Counted from the first letter of the stretch, positions 28,015-45,235 are shown. The stretch is DNA of 64,000 nucleotides from Lamellibrachia columna (GCA_963662155.1 OY759264.1:11246931-11310930); one strand, 5' to 3'. Numbers and translations: made by a program. The notes: generated from the sequence alone by a model not told the origin.

Positions 28015-28233
28015 CTTCTGTTCAACGTAATCTGTTTACTACAACTTGTTTAGGCCCGTAGCCATGCGGGGGTCGGGGGTTCGTTCAACTCCTGTGCTCC
28101 AGCGTTTGGCCAAATATCAACGTGAAGTCTGGGTGGAGCATTTTGTCTCTACGAAACGGCCATGTTTGTCCTAAACGCGACGATCCTCACGGGCCGGTCA
28201 CTTGACAGCCCTCACAACTTGCAGTTTTGATCA

Positions 28234-28655
28234 GTGGCGTATCTAGGATATCGGTGGGGCGGGGGGATAAGCTTAGTCACCTATTAGTTTGTCATACTAC
28301 CGTGTAGTGGCGCCACAGGTTTTTCATAAACAATTCCTATTCCAAAGTCAACTGTTGCTGAAATAGAATGTTTTTTCATATGCATAATGTATGTGGTATT
28401 GATTCTCAATGCTAGGATCAGCTATTTTTATTTCGCTCTCATCAATAATAGTGCAAAGAGAGATCCGTAAAAAGAAGGTTTTAACAAGCCTAATCACCCA
28501 TTAGTTTACTATGTTACCATGTGCAACAACACGTTATATACGAACAAATGGAAATGGCATTGGGTCATTGGGTCATGACCCCCATTTCGATTTTTGCCGT
28601 ATATAACCTGTTGCACAAGGTAGCATGGTACATTAATGGGTGACTAAGCTAGGCC
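28234..28655. mobile_element. Probable foldback or decayed DNA transposon
   Basis: Starts with CAGTGGCGTATCTAGGATA, a form often seen at the ends of animal DNA transposons. A segment near 28271-28310 (TTAGTCACCTATTAGTTTG) recurs at 28491-28570 and again inverted at 28575-28650. The last two form an inverted repeat of about 80 bp, roughly 80% matched by eye, around GGGTCATGACCC. The outer boundary is lost against the G-rich minisatellite. Confidence 0.45.
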
Positions 28656-29525
28656 CCCTTTGGCCTCCCCTTTAACCTCCCCCTTTGGCCTCCCCCTTTA
28701 ACCTCCCCCTTTGGCTTCCCACTTTGCCCCCCCTTTGACATCCCCCTTTGGCATCCCCCTTTGGCCTCCCCCTTTGGCCTCCCCTTTTGACCTCCCCCTT
28801 TGGCCTCCCCATTTGACCTCCCCCTTTGGCCTCCCCCTTTGGCCTCCCCCTTTGGCCTCCCCTTTTGGCCTCCCCTTTTGACCTCCCCTTTGGCCTCCTC
28901 TTTTGGCCTCCCCCTTTGGACTCCCCCTTCGGCCTCCCACTTTGAACTCCCCCGTTGGCTCCCCCTTTAGCCTCCCCTTTGACCTCCCCCTTTGGCCTCC
29001 TCCTTTGGCCTCCCCTTTGACCTCCCCCTTTGACCTCCCCCTTCGGCCTCCCCTTTTGGCCTCCCTCTTTGGCCTCCCCCTTTGACCTCACCATTTGGCC
29101 TCCCCCTTTGACATCCCCTTTGACCTCCCCCTTTGGCCTCCCCTTGGCATCCCCCTTTGGCCTCCCCCTTGGCATCCCCCTGTGGCCTCCCCCTTGGCAT
29201 CCCCCTTTGGCCTCCCCCTTGGCATCCCCGTTTGGCCTCCCCCTTGGCATCCCCCTTTGGCCTCCCCCTTGGCATCCCCCTTTGTCCTCCCCCTTTGGAA
29301 TCCCCTTTGGCCTCCCCCTTGGCATCCCCCTTTGGCCTCCCCCTTGGCATCCCCCTTTGGCATCCCCCTTGGCATCCCCCTTTGGCCTCCCCCTTGGCAT
29401 CCCCCTTTGGCCTCCCCCTTGGCATCCCCCTTTGGCCTCCCCCTTGGCATCCCCCTTTGGCCTCCCCCTTTGGCATCCCCTTTGGCCTCCCCCTTGGCAT
29501 CCCCCTTTGGCCTCCCCCTTGGCTC
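28656..29525. repeat. C-rich minisatellite with G-runs on the minus strand
   Basis: Units of CCCCCTTTGGCCTC and variants (GACCTC, GCATC). From about 29100 they are organised into a higher-order unit alternating TTTGGCCTC and TTGGCATC. The minus strand has G4-G5 runs every 11-14 bases across 870 bp. The long Gly/Lys/Pro/Arg and Pro/Ala/Leu/Trp frames are artefacts of the array. Confidence 0.95.
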
Positions 29526-30344
29526 GTCATTATATCAAATGGAACATTTGTGACCTGCACCGCCACGTAGTCGTGCTCGACGATTAGCGAGACGGTGCAG
29601 ATAACAAATTTCCGTTTAATATATATTACACACGTCTAATTGATGTCAGCACATTGACCACAACAACAAATGAGTAAAGTCATTAAGAAAATCAATTTAA
29701 AATGTTCGTCTGCCTTTGTGTACGCGATGACCGCGTCAGTTGTTAATAAATTATGAAATCATAAATATACGCCTGTGTTGGACAAAAGATATTGCCTCGA
29801 CGAGTAATGACATCCGTAATATAAACAATTTTCGGGTGGATTTTTCGATTGGATTGTTCACCTGATATCTTGATACACCATTGTGTCGAGTTATTATTAC
29901 GCAGCGTGAGTTATTGTTACCTACAAGACGTGTAGTTGTGATTGGCGGGGGAAATTACAATGATTATTACACGTGCTGTAATTACGGGGCCTGGACAGTC
30001 TTCGACAGACGGAAATGTTACATTGATTTATACCTAGCAGTGGACCAACACGTTCGAAGTGGACACCTGATTATCTGCGCGCGCAACCGGAAGTACAGCT
30101 GCCTTTCCCGATGTATGGAACATCGGCGTAAGAGGAACTACTTTGGCTTGCAATGTTTTATGTACTAGAAGAAGCAATGTCAATATTCATTTGGCAGACG
30201 CCCACTCGTGGCAAGAAAAGCAAGGAAAATAAAAAACATGCAACTAACTGATCTGCGAAAACCTTCATGTTGAAGTGGCTGACCTTGTTTGTTTACTGCA
30301 CCCCTGTATATAAGGACCATTCGGTGTAAGGACATATTCACCTA
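29526..30344. other. Noncoding; unassigned 95-codon frame
   Basis: A plus frame at 29881-30168 has no recognised domain. No other feature seen. Confidence 0.35.
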
Positions 30345-30690
30345 GTGCCAACATAATTATAATCATAGAGTGTTTATTTGTCCCATTTACATTGACATCC
30401 CAACGTAATTAGAATCATATAGTGGTTATTTGTCCCATTTACATAGACATCCCAACATAATTAGAATCATAGAGTGGTTATTTGTCCCATTTACATTGAC
30501 ATCCCAACATAATTAGAATCATAGAGTAGCTATTTGTCCCATTTACATAGACATCCCTACATAATTAGAATCATATAGTGGTTATTTGTCCCATTTACAT
30601 AGACATCCCAACATAATTAGAATCATAGAGTGGTTATTTGTCCCATTTACATTGACATCCCAATATAATTAGAATCATAGAGGGGTTATT
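30345..30690. repeat. 52-bp tandem repeat
   Basis: About 6.5 copies. The motif TCCCATTTACATTGACATCC recurs at 30381, 30433, 30485 and onward every 52 bp, with A/T variants. Confidence 0.95.
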
Positions 30691-30815
30691 TGTCATAATT
30701 TTAATTTAATTTAACGTTATTACTTTTTTATTAAAACTATTAGCTGGTTGTCAATAGTGTTAATTAATAAACTAATTAATAAATTTAAATCAAATTACAA
30801 TTATTATTGCAAATA

Positions 30816-30890
30816 TATAATATATGGGACGGGAAACTTCAATGGAGACCAACTATGGTCGCAGTCGTGTGAGCCAACCCAGTTTTACTT
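30816..30890. repeat. Dispersed repeat B
   Basis: ATATGGGACGGGAAACTTC, then GACCAACTATGGTCGCAGTC and GTGAGCCAACCC. The same order of blocks is present at 45231-45295. Both copies directly follow AT-rich or (AT)n sequence. No coding capacity; class unknown. Confidence 0.65.
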
Positions 30891-31066
30891 TCCTTCCTAT
30901 AGTACCTATTTTTAAATATCATTTGTGTGCTTAATCAAGAATGTGAATTATCATTACCTCATCAAACTTGTTCCTTATAGCAAGAGACCACTGTATTTGT
31001 ATGTATGGATTACACATTTCGATCATAAACTACATACCGTCTGTCAGAGCAATATGTCTCTGTCGG

Positions 31067-31190
31067 CGTTTTCGTTGCCTGGAATTAGTCGGGCCGGACT
31101 CGTCATGCAATAACAACGAGACGTCGTCGTTTTCGTTGCCTGGAATTAGTCGGGCTGGACTAGTCATGCAATAACAACGAGACGTCGTCG
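31067..31190. repeat. 61-bp tandem duplication
   Basis: Units start at 31067 and 31128 with CGTTTTCGTTGCCTGGAATT, differing by two or three bases. The overlapping short frames repeat because of this. Confidence 0.92.
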
Positions 31191-33150
<1,960 letters not shown>

Positions 33151-34240
33151 GGTAACGCGTTCGTGACACCTGTTTTGTGTTGTACCTAGTATCAACTAAT
33201 GCGTCTAATAACATGATTTGTCGCTAACACTATCGTTTGTTTCGCCAACGCTGTCTCGACACCTGGCACGCTGCATTTTCGGTGGACGAGTGTCGACGGG
33301 AATTTTGACAGATTATTTATATTAAATATTAAATTATATCATTATATTAAATGTTTGCATTCGTAATTGTGTGTCAGCATTACAATACTTATCCATTGTC
33401 ACTCTATCAATAGCAGGCCTGATCAACAGATAATCGGATGTGTCTCAATCTCGGCGAAAGGAGCGCCCTCAAGACACATGGCGCAGACCATTTGTCTCTA
33501 TTGCCGAGGAAATGCCAAAAACCTAAATTCTTGCAAAGTGTCATAATATCAGCCGTGTCGTCATCGCTGTTGTACGCCTGTGATCGCGAGCAAGACGTAT
33601 GTGCGTGACCTCTCTCGCGTCCCGTCGCGTTGCTAAGGGCCGACTGCGCGCCGCGCCACACCTACGGAACTCGGCCCGACTCCACGGACAACGCCATCGA
33701 GTCGTGGAGACGACTGCGGCCGTTTTATTGGCCAGCAACATGTCGGGAGTGCGCATGCGCGGAGGTGACACCTGGACGTCGCTTTATTAGATCTACGGGC
33801 GTACCGCCGAGCAAACCAGCGTCGGATGTCAACGAAGGAGTATGAATCTTGACGAACGACGAATGACAAGCGACGACGTCGGCCGCCGGGATAATATCGA
33901 CGACAGGCGCTAGTGACGGTAGGTGGTTTGTTGGCCGTCGCTTCATTGCCTTCGGTCATCGAAATTCGATGACCATTACGGTCGGCCAATGTTGACGTGT
34001 GTGCGACGGCTAGACGTCGATTGCCGACCGATATAGACAGTGCTGAGAAGAGAAATGCGAGACAGAGAGTCTGGTACTGAGATAAAGTTATGACCGGACT
34101 CGTCAACGGATCGTAGTAGACTACACTACTATTGCAATATGATGGTGGTGATGACAATAATGATAATGGTGATGATGATGATGATAATAATAATAATGAC
34201 GTTTCTGACGGAGTTGTAATTCCTTATTTTAGTCTTAACA
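33151..34240. other. Noncoding with CpG-rich patch
   Basis: 33560-34030 is CpG-rich with open frames on both strands, the longest 174 codons on the minus strand (33633-34157). Composition is low in complexity for a protein, no domain or membrane segment is recognised and no exon boundaries stand out. It may be a CpG-rich regulatory region or unrecognised first exon. A (GATGAT)n run lies near 34140-34200. Confidence 0.3.
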
Positions 34241-34244
34241 ATAA

Positions 34245-34312
34245 TAAAATACAATATTTATATAGCGCCTTAATCACATAGTGCTCTATGGCGCTTTACA
34301 ATACAGTAATAA
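34245..34312. repeat. Dispersed repeat with TATATAGCGCC / GGCGCTTTACA ends
   Basis: TTTATATAGCGCCTTAATCA, GTGCTCTATGGCGCTTTACA: two inverted GGCGC boxes around a GTGCTC block. A related form at 56030-56085 also shows a CTGCTCAAAGGCG block. This arrangement is common in animal SINE or MITE 3' regions. The family name is not known to me. Confidence 0.5.
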
Positions 34313-34623
34313 TACAGCTAAACGTATATACGCAGTTAAATAATTAAAATAATAAATAAATTAAGAACAATACAATTAAAATCCATACATCAAATTAAAC
34401 AGTAAAAAATACAAGTACAATTTAAATTTAAAGGCATTACAACTAAAACGCATACATGGAATTAAATAATTTTAATGATAAATTTAACTCGAGGTTAGTT
34501 GAGCCGTTTTCGCAACAGAAGTGTAGATTTTCACAAATCACGTTATCACAGTCATTTTCACTTCTTAACCAATTTCTATCTATTTGCGGGTTTCAGCGAA
34601 ATGTCTGGAAACGTAAGAACATA

Positions 34624-34892
34624 AACTGTGCTACTATAAACTGTGCTACTATAAACTGTGCTACTATAAACTGTGCTACTATAAACTGTGCTACTATAAA
34701 CTGTGCTACTATAAACTGTGCTACTATAAACTGTGCTACTATAAACTGTGCTACTATAAACTGTGCTACTATAAACTGTGCTACTATAAACTGTGCTACT
34801 ATAAACTGTGCTACTATAAACTGTGCTACTATAAACTGTGCTACTATAAACTGTGCTACTATAAACTGTGCTACTATAAACTGTGCTACTAT
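34624..34892. repeat. 15-bp minisatellite
   Basis: Eighteen essentially identical copies of AACTGTGCTACTATA. The homogeneity points to recent expansion. Frames such as Thr-Ile-Asn-Cys-Ala are artefacts. Confidence 0.98.
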
Positions 34893-36299
34893 ACTCTCGC
34901 ATAGAAGGCTTCTAGAATACGCTTGAATGGATGTTTGACCAAAGAAAACAATTTTACCAAATTGTAGAAAAGACGAAATCTTACGGAAAAGGAACATGTG
35001 AAATTAAAGCGAATATTTGTGTAGATGAAACGTTTATATTATCATGTATATCCGGGAATCGGATTTGCATGCTGACCAGTAGGTATACCTGACGTTTCTG
35101 GACATCTGGTGCAGACAGATCAAGAATAAACTGATATGTCTTCAACGCACGTTGTGTGCGTCATAGAAACTCCATCAATTAGGCTATTTCAACGTATATT
35201 TAGACAGCTAAAGTTAATTTAAATAACTAGTCAATAATGTCTGGTCAATGCAAAAGGTCCTTTCACGTGACAATGCCAAAGTATTCACGAGAAGTCGCAT
35301 GCTTAGAAAATATGGTTCAGAATTGTAAAACAACGATGAAGACCAGTAAGGGCTCTCTGAACGACCAATATCTCTTCTACGTAATATTTATTTCTTAGAT
35401 ATCTCATCAGACCTGTCTGATGTGATGCGGTTACATTTTCTCTGTGTATTTGTATATGATCACTACATATACACCAACAATGCAGCAACTGTGTGCGCAT
35501 AGTTATTAGAGAAGAGGGTTAATGCAGTTTTCGAAATATCTTCTGAATTGTCTGTCAGCGTGAAATAGATTAATACAGTCACGTCTCATTTATGCACACA
35601 GTTTTGGTTCCGAGTGGGTTTGGCGGGATTATCGAAATGTGCGGATTAGAGACACACCTATTTTCGCCCGTGCTAAAACTATCGGTAATGTACGTGTAAC
35701 GTATCAGGACATGTCTAGGGTTTCATTATTTGATTGATCTCCAGTAACTGCCTGGACTTGAGCAAAGATAAAAGAATCGAGCTTAGATGTAAAAGCAGTC
35801 ATCGAAACCGTTAATTGTCTGATGTGGTGCGTCTGACGTGTGAACGTTTGTTGTCCGACCAGTTAGTCCCGTAAACGGCGCGCGGAAACAGAAACGTATC
35901 CAAGAAGCAATTTACGGTGTATCGAGATCGTTTCCATTCAAAAGTAGTCGGATTACTGAAAAATCGGATGACCGAAGATCGGGTAAAGAAGACGTGGCTG
36001 TAAATGACAGCACGTTTTGATAAATTGTGCCTTCTCTTGACGCTAGTCGATGTGTGCAATAATACTAACTATGAACATCTCCTAAACGTGTAATATAAAG
36101 AAGTTTATTGTCGTACGACAATAAACAATTTGATTCAGTTTAAAGGATAATTGTTGGTACATCTTGGCAAAAACCGGTTGTAAAAGCACATTTTGAAACG
36201 CAAACCAATATTCAGTTGAAATCAACTGTTCGAAAATATGTTCACATACAAGCTATGAAAATACCTGATACCGACATAATAATACCTATTTTAGAATTA
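34893..36299. other. Noncoding, nothing recognised
   Basis: No gene, repeat or element recognised in 1.4 kb. Confidence 0.4.
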
Positions 36300-36860
36300 A
36301 TATTACCTGCTACATGTTTAACATTAACTGTTACATGTTTAACATTAACTGCTACATGTTTAACATTAACTGTTACATGTTTAACATTAATTGCTACATG
36401 TTTAAAATTAACTGTTACATGTTTAACATTAACTGTTACAGATTTCATATTACCCGTCATGTATTTAACATTTGTTGTAACATATTTAACATCAACTCTT
36501 ACATATTTAACTGTTACGTAATTAACATTAACTGTTACATAGTTAACATTAACTGTTATAGATTTAACATTAACTGTTACAGATTTAGCATTAACTCTTA
36601 CATATTTTATTTTTACTGTTATAAATTTAACACTAATTGTTATATACTTAACATTAACTGTTGCAGATTTAGCATTAACTGTTACATATATAATATTAAC
36701 TGTTAAATATTTAACATTAACTATTACATATTTAACATTAACTATTACATATTTAACATTAACTGTAACTGTTAACATACTTAACATTAGCGGTAACATA
36801 TTTAACATTACTATTTTTTACAGATGTAGCATTAACGGTTACTGATTTAACATTAATGTT
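36300..36860. repeat. Diverged 21-bp minisatellite
   Basis: About 25 copies of TTAACTGTTACATGTTTAACA, well conserved at the left end and increasingly diverged to the right. The unit is a multiple of three, giving artefactual frames on both strands. Confidence 0.95.
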
Positions 36861-37254
36861 ATTGATTTAGCTTCGTGCGCAAACAAGTTGCTAGATAGTT
36901 AACAATGTCACATATTTTCCTTCGCTGTACGTGTCATGCTTCAACCAGTGTACGTGACAATGCTCGCGGTGGAGATACTTCATTCTGACGTTTGTCAATT
37001 CCATGATATAGTTTGGTGACAGATGTTGCTTGACCGGTGGTCAACTAAGGCAGCTCGTGCTGGTCGAGCGGGCGCTAGTGATTAAGGATGCATTAGCGCA
37101 ACTTCTTGAGCGACGAGATTGATGGATCATTCGTACCGATCAGGCTCATTCATTTGCAGATTCATCTACATATTTATCGAATAATCTTCGCACTGGCACA
37201 AACTGGAGGCGCTGCCACAGCCTGTCCTTCTGCCCTCGTAGACATGCCAAGGAG

Positions 37255-38350
37255 GGCGTGGTGGCTCGGCGGTTAGAACGCTGGACTGCATTCGAGAGTA
37301 GACCTGGGTCCGAGCACATGCTCATGAGTACAATTATGAGTACATTGGTGTTGCGAGTACAAGTAACAGTATATTACTAAAAGCTGAAATAAAACTTGTT
37401 AATTGATATAATTCAGGAACAATTGATTATGCAAAGACAATTGATCAGACATGTGGCATGATATGTTTAGGGGCACTCTGATTAACCCACCTTTGAGTCA
37501 CCGACATACTCGGCACATGTACACTCACTTAAACCTAGCCAATAAACTCCACATATTTCTGTAATGATCTCAAAAAGTGGGTAATTGTTAAATCTGCTCA
37601 GTGTTAAGCAAGTCATAAAATAAAGCAATTAGCTAGAGGTCTGAGGCACCAAACCACTTCTCTTATCTCTGCTCTCTCAGACCCTAGATGTAGTTTTGCT
37701 AGCACCTGGCTGCTAATTGCAGCTATCACCTGACCACCTTCTGATTTGTAGACTATGTAGAGACGGCGATCTGTTCACTACAGAACACTTTTACCAGGAA
37801 CATGTTGTGCAACTGGATTCACAAATCAGAGAATGTAAATGTAGGTTTACTGCATAGTACACAATATGAGGCGTATTAAGCAATAATATAAAACAGCACA
37901 TCAGGTGCATAATCTAACAATAATAATTTATTTATTATAATAACAAATATAACCAGTAAACAAGTACTTTAACGGATGCATTTATTGGTCTCGCTCCAGA
38001 ATTACCTATGTAATCAATGTAGTGAGTCTTCTAGTGAGAAGATTGGTCCAAACTGGAACAAAGGGGTTATGTGCTAATTTGAATAAAGACTACTGGTGCT
38101 GTGTGACTTGATTGATATAACAACATTAAACTAAAGGCTTAACTAGAGGCAACATCTTTTCGAGTACACAAGTACCGAGTACATCGGCCCCAGGTCTGAT
38201 CGAGGGGACCGGGGGTTCGAGGCCACACGCTGCCGTTTCGTAATTTTGGCAATTTCGTTCACCCCATATTGCCTGTGTCTTTCGGAGGAGACACTAAACG
38301 CTGTTGGTCCGTTCTACCTGGTGTCTGTGCCAGGGAAAGTAAAAGGGGGA
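37255..38350 (+). mobile_element. tRNA-derived SINE split by a DNA transposon
   Basis: 37261-37298 carries a tRNA-like A-box region (GTGGCTCGGCGGTTAGAACG) and 38199-38225 carries the B-box (GGGGGTTCGAGGCC). In a normal head these lie about 30-40 bp apart; here 900 bp intervene. After the B-box the body continues through a GGAGACACTAAACG block and CCTGGTGTCTGTGCCAGGG to about 38350. The body block is shared with the fragment at 1220-1295. No protein is encoded; such elements depend on a LINE reverse transcriptase. Confidence 0.75.
37299..38198. mobile_element. Non-autonomous hAT-like DNA transposon
   Basis: The ends are TAGACCTGGGTCCGA at 37299 and, inverted, CAGACCTGGGGCCGA at 38198. The flanking 8-mers TTCGAGAG (37291-37298) and ATCGAGGG (38199-38206) match at six of eight positions, as an old 8-bp target duplication would. 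Subterminal GAGTAC motifs recur at both ends (about 37325-37362 and 38162-38183), possible transposase sites. No transposase frame in the 900 bp. The hAT assignment rests on duplication length and is tentative. Confidence 0.65.
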
Positions 38351-38399
38351 AAGTGTAACATGTCGTCGACTCCCAATCTCTAAATCAGTGTGGTAATGT

Positions 38400-38443
38400 G
38401 ATAATGCCCCCGGAGTAATGCCCCCGGAGTAATGCCCCCGGAG
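38400..38443. repeat. 14-bp tandem repeat
   Basis: Three copies of AATGCCCCCGGAGT directly after the SINE body. Confidence 0.9.
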
Positions 38444-38498
38444 TTGGATACGTACTATATTATGAAGAAAGAGAAAGGCAAGTTTGTTCCCAGTCTGT

Positions 38499-38502
<4 letters not shown>

Positions 38503-38552
<50 letters not shown>
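38503..38552. repeat. (AT)n microsatellite
   Basis: About 50 bp of alternating AT. Confidence 0.97.
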
Positions 38553-38555
<3 letters not shown>

Positions 38556-38714
38556 CGCGACATATGCAAAAGTCATATTTCAGTGGCGCCTATACAGACA
38601 GACATACATATGTACATACAGATTAATATAATCACTAGTATGAACAACTTCGGGTTTACATCTGAATCAGAACTATGTTGAACGCATTGTTCACATATGT
38701 TGCTCCTGAAACAA

Positions 38715-38850
38715 ATTATATTGCACCTCATAGGCACATGTTGCAACCGATAGGCACATGTTGCACCTCATAGGCACATGTTGCAACCGATAGGCACATG
38801 TTGCAACCGATAGGCACATGTTGCAACCGATAGACATATGTTATATCCTA
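38715..38850. repeat. 20-bp tandem repeat
   Basis: About six copies of ATAGGCACATGTTGCAACCG, with CACCTCATAG variants and decay at the 3' end. Confidence 0.9.
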
Positions 38851-39445
38851 CAGACACAAAGTGTACTCTACATGCATACTTGCTTGCTCGCTTATATCGA
38901 ATGCATTCCTCGAATAACAATATTTTCAGATCTTGTATTGCGCTCTTGATCTCCTATTTTCCAAGACCGTGTAAGGTTTGAGGATGCCCATGTAAGTGAG
39001 GCACACGTTACATATATCCAACCCTGTTAGAGCCAGTGTGCAGGATACCCATGCCTTCGTTGTTTCACTTGGCCACCGTCTCTCGTCCATCTAGCGAGAA
39101 CTCCTTGCACGAAAGTCGCGCTACCATATTCCGAAGACCTAATGGTTCACGCATGGCTGCGTAATGATTTCATGTGTGACTGCGCAAATGGAATTCTGAC
39201 AGCCAGCCATCGCGTCTCGCTGCGGCCCTACCTAATCCTAAATGCGCTTGCATGCATTAGCTATTGCATCTCGCCAGCAGAATAATGAATCCAGCCAATT
39301 TGTCGAACATTATGTAACACCTGTTGATTCGACGAAATATGAACATCTGCTGCTATAATTTGTTTCGCTGACATAATCTTGGCACTTGTGTCGATACCTT
39401 GTTGAAGTTGTTCGCTGCTTCTACATTAACAGCATTAAATAGTAT
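38851..39445. other. Noncoding, nothing recognised
   Basis: No gene or repeat recognised. Confidence 0.4.
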
Positions 39446-39756
<311 letters not shown>

Positions 39757-40642
39757 TACGATATTACAAAGACTGTTACTACGCCTAAATGCCTGGAAGC
39801 CTGAGGACGGGCCTGTATGTAATAGGTAATGCCCAATCAGCCACACCAGGTAAGACGTATGTACTGCTGACAGTGTTTTGACGGGTCAGACGCGATGTCT
39901 CTTAACGAACGGTTTTCAACAAATAATTGACGCATCGCCTTCCGCGCGCACCTTTAGCGCCGGCTGATTGTACCGTCAGACGTCCAACTGCGTCGAGTGG
40001 GGAGCGTCAGTTCCAGAGGCGCCCAGGCCTCGAGACGGCGCATCGTTCTGACGGCTAGGCGTAGTAAAACAATATCCGTGTTTACAGTTACCCGACACGT
40101 GTATGACGTTTAAAACACCACAGTAGTGTTTTAAATTTAGGTTCTAAACACTATGGTTTAAACACTCACTCACAATTGATCAATGTCACGAAGAAAACAT
40201 ATTTGCTATTGCTTCAAGCCAGATAATGATAGTTAATGTATTATTGAGTGTAAGTAACATATTACTGTCGGAACCCTTTTGTATGTTTAAATATGCAGTA
40301 TCGCTGTTTATTTGACAATTAAATATGCAGTAATTAAATATGCAGTATCGTTGTTTATTTGACAATTAGATTTCAGCATGTTAAAATGTTTTGTTAAATA
40401 TTATATCAAAATATAATAAGAGTAAACATAATTATAATTATCATCACCAGTGTTTATCATAAATGACAAACTGTTCAGCTAACTGCGTTAACATGGCCAC
40501 TGGTCAAAAAACTACACCGGGCCTTTAAAAAGTAGCTGACTCTACAAGACAAGGAAAATACATAATTTATTTACGACCCTGAATACATCCAAGTCCAAAA
40601 AAACCCTGAAATCTTTGCCGCCCGACCCAATCACTAGCTGTC
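39757..40642. other. Noncoding; short duplicated AT-rich segment
   Basis: AAATATGCAGTATCG with GTTTATTTGACAATTA is duplicated at about 40290-40370. 39940-40060 is CpG-rich. No gene recognised. Confidence 0.4.
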
Positions 40643-40811
<169 letters not shown>

Positions 40812-41099
40812 CGGTAGAAATTCTTCATGCAGAAACGTGCGGGAACGCCACAGACACAGCGCGAATTGTAGGCCAAGAAATGCTCCAGTGCTGCGCCCAC
40901 ACACGAGCAGTTCGCGAGGAGGATATTTATGCCCGAGTGGGCGTGACAAGACCCAGGGAGGATAAGGAGAGGTACTGTCACAGCTGCGACCCTCAAGGAT
41001 GGAAAAAACGACGGCGCGTTCTTTGCTATAGGTCAACATAATATGTTCAGAGCTTGGTCGCTAATGGCTATGGTGGATAGTTGTATGTATGTGAGTATG

Positions 41100-43612
<2,513 letters not shown>

Positions 43613-43852
43613 GGACGAACACAATAATCACTGTACGTACATCTACATACATTGGTACGTGTATCCACACAAAAGCACGCACGTAAAATCACTATTTTAA
43701 GCGCCACGTAGACCGTGATCGCAGTCTCGGTTCAAATTAGTGTCAGTAATTGGATTACCGCTTCGTTCAACACAGTTTCGTGATGGGATCTTATTGGACA
43801 TGTTGGTGACATTCTGGAGACACTTGGCTATCTAAATGACAAGTTGTGCCGC

Positions 43853-43940
43853 CGTGTGTGTGCCTTGGCTCCATATGTGTGTGCCTTGGCTCCATATGTG
43901 TGTGCCTTGGCTCCATATGTGTGTGCCTAGGCTCCATATG
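43853..43940. repeat. 21-bp tandem repeat
   Basis: Four copies of GTGTGTGCCTTGGCTCCATAT. Confidence 0.93.
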
Positions 43941-44157
43941 CGTCGGTCTTATTGATGACATTCGACTATCGATTTTTTTTAAATGCGAACTTTGAACAGA
44001 AAAACATTCGTTCGTGTTACCTTCTATTTTGTCTGAGAGACAAACGATGCGTGATCTTGTTAGACATTACGCGGTTTGGTTAGTTAACTACGGCACGTAG
44101 GGTTTATAAACTAGTGCATAAAACTTTTTATTTGCCTAATTGTGACTTCTTGACATA

Positions 44158-44404
44158 GACTTTTGGCCAACTTGTTCCAAAACAATCTAGGGCAATCAGT
44201 TTGCCAAGTGGTTCCAAAACAACGCAATTCGCTTCAATCCTGTGGCCATCATGTTCCAAAATGATGCATTACGTAGGGCAATACTTTTGCAAACTGATTT
44301 CAAATCAATTCTTTACGTATAACAATTATTTTGCCATCTGATTTCCAAACAATTAATTATGTAGGGCAATCGGTTTGTCAGCTTATTCCAAAACAAGCTT
44401 AGTG
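44158..44404. repeat. Old, diverged tandem repeat of about 44 bp
   Basis: About six copies share TTTGCCA, then GTTCCAAAACAA, then TAGGGCAATC at roughly 44-bp spacing, with heavy substitution. It is far more decayed than the neighbouring arrays. Confidence 0.7.
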
Positions 44405-44526
44405 AAAAAAAATTTTTAATGTAATATAAACAGTGCAGTTTTGTCGGTGCCGAAGAAAGAAACCGGCAACTATTCTTTATGGTGAAGGATACTTAATAAT
44501 TGTGAGCATTAACTTTATTTTAATTC

Positions 44527-44716
<190 letters not shown>

Positions 44717-45184
44717 AGCCACTTTATAACCGGTGCAACCAACGGCATTACACATCCGTATCAGTTGGTGCTGCAGATTAGGTAGACGACTGATGGTGAC
44801 TTGCCAGTAGTTATATATGTTCTTGTCGATCGTGGTCATCGCTTCACGATTTGCTTCGTTTACATTTACCGTTCCATCAAAGTCTGTAAATCAATAGCGA
44901 CTTTCCGGAAGGCAGAGAAAGCATTGGCTTAGATATGATTACCATAGTTAGCAGGACCGTCGCCATGACTCCCAAGGGAGCTGTGTATTGGGAAAACGGG
45001 ACTATTTTGTGCAGATGACGCATGTCCCCATACCTATTTTTTATTTTTGTTTTAAAGGGGCAACCGAGAGAGGGTCGGACTATCTGTGCCCTCGACTTTC
45101 TTTGGCTACATTGAGTTAATACACCACGCCATTGTGTGTGTGTGCGTGCGTGCATCGTGCGTGCGCACGTGTGTGTGTATGTGC

Positions 45185-45187
<3 letters not shown>
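44717..45187. other. Noncoding, nothing recognised
   Basis: No gene recognised. A TGCGTGCG-rich stretch lies at 45134-45185. Confidence 0.4.

Positions 45188-45231
<44 letters not shown>
45188..45231. repeat. (AT)n microsatellite
   Basis: About 44 bp of alternating AT, immediately before dispersed repeat B. Confidence 0.96.

Positions 45232-45235
<4 letters not shown>

Noticed and set aside
28672..29587. Gly/Lys/Arg-rich, collagen- or histone-like proteins
   Set aside because: Repeat-unit translation in multiple frames; no signal peptide or flanking coding sequence.
33633..34157. 174-aa minus-strand protein in a CpG-rich patch
   Set aside because: Composition follows the CpG bias, opposite strand is also open, and no domain or splice context was recognised.
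34456..34997. 156-aa protein with ATINC repeats
   Set aside because: Eighteen identical 15-bp units keep every stop-free frame open; identical DNA suggests recent expansion, not selected protein.
36216..36808. Repetitive frames over 36.3-36.8 kb
   Set aside because: By-products of the diverged 21-bp minisatellite.
37261..37298. Functional tRNA gene
   Set aside because: The head is part of a SINE, interrupted by 900 bp, and does not fold as a complete tRNA.
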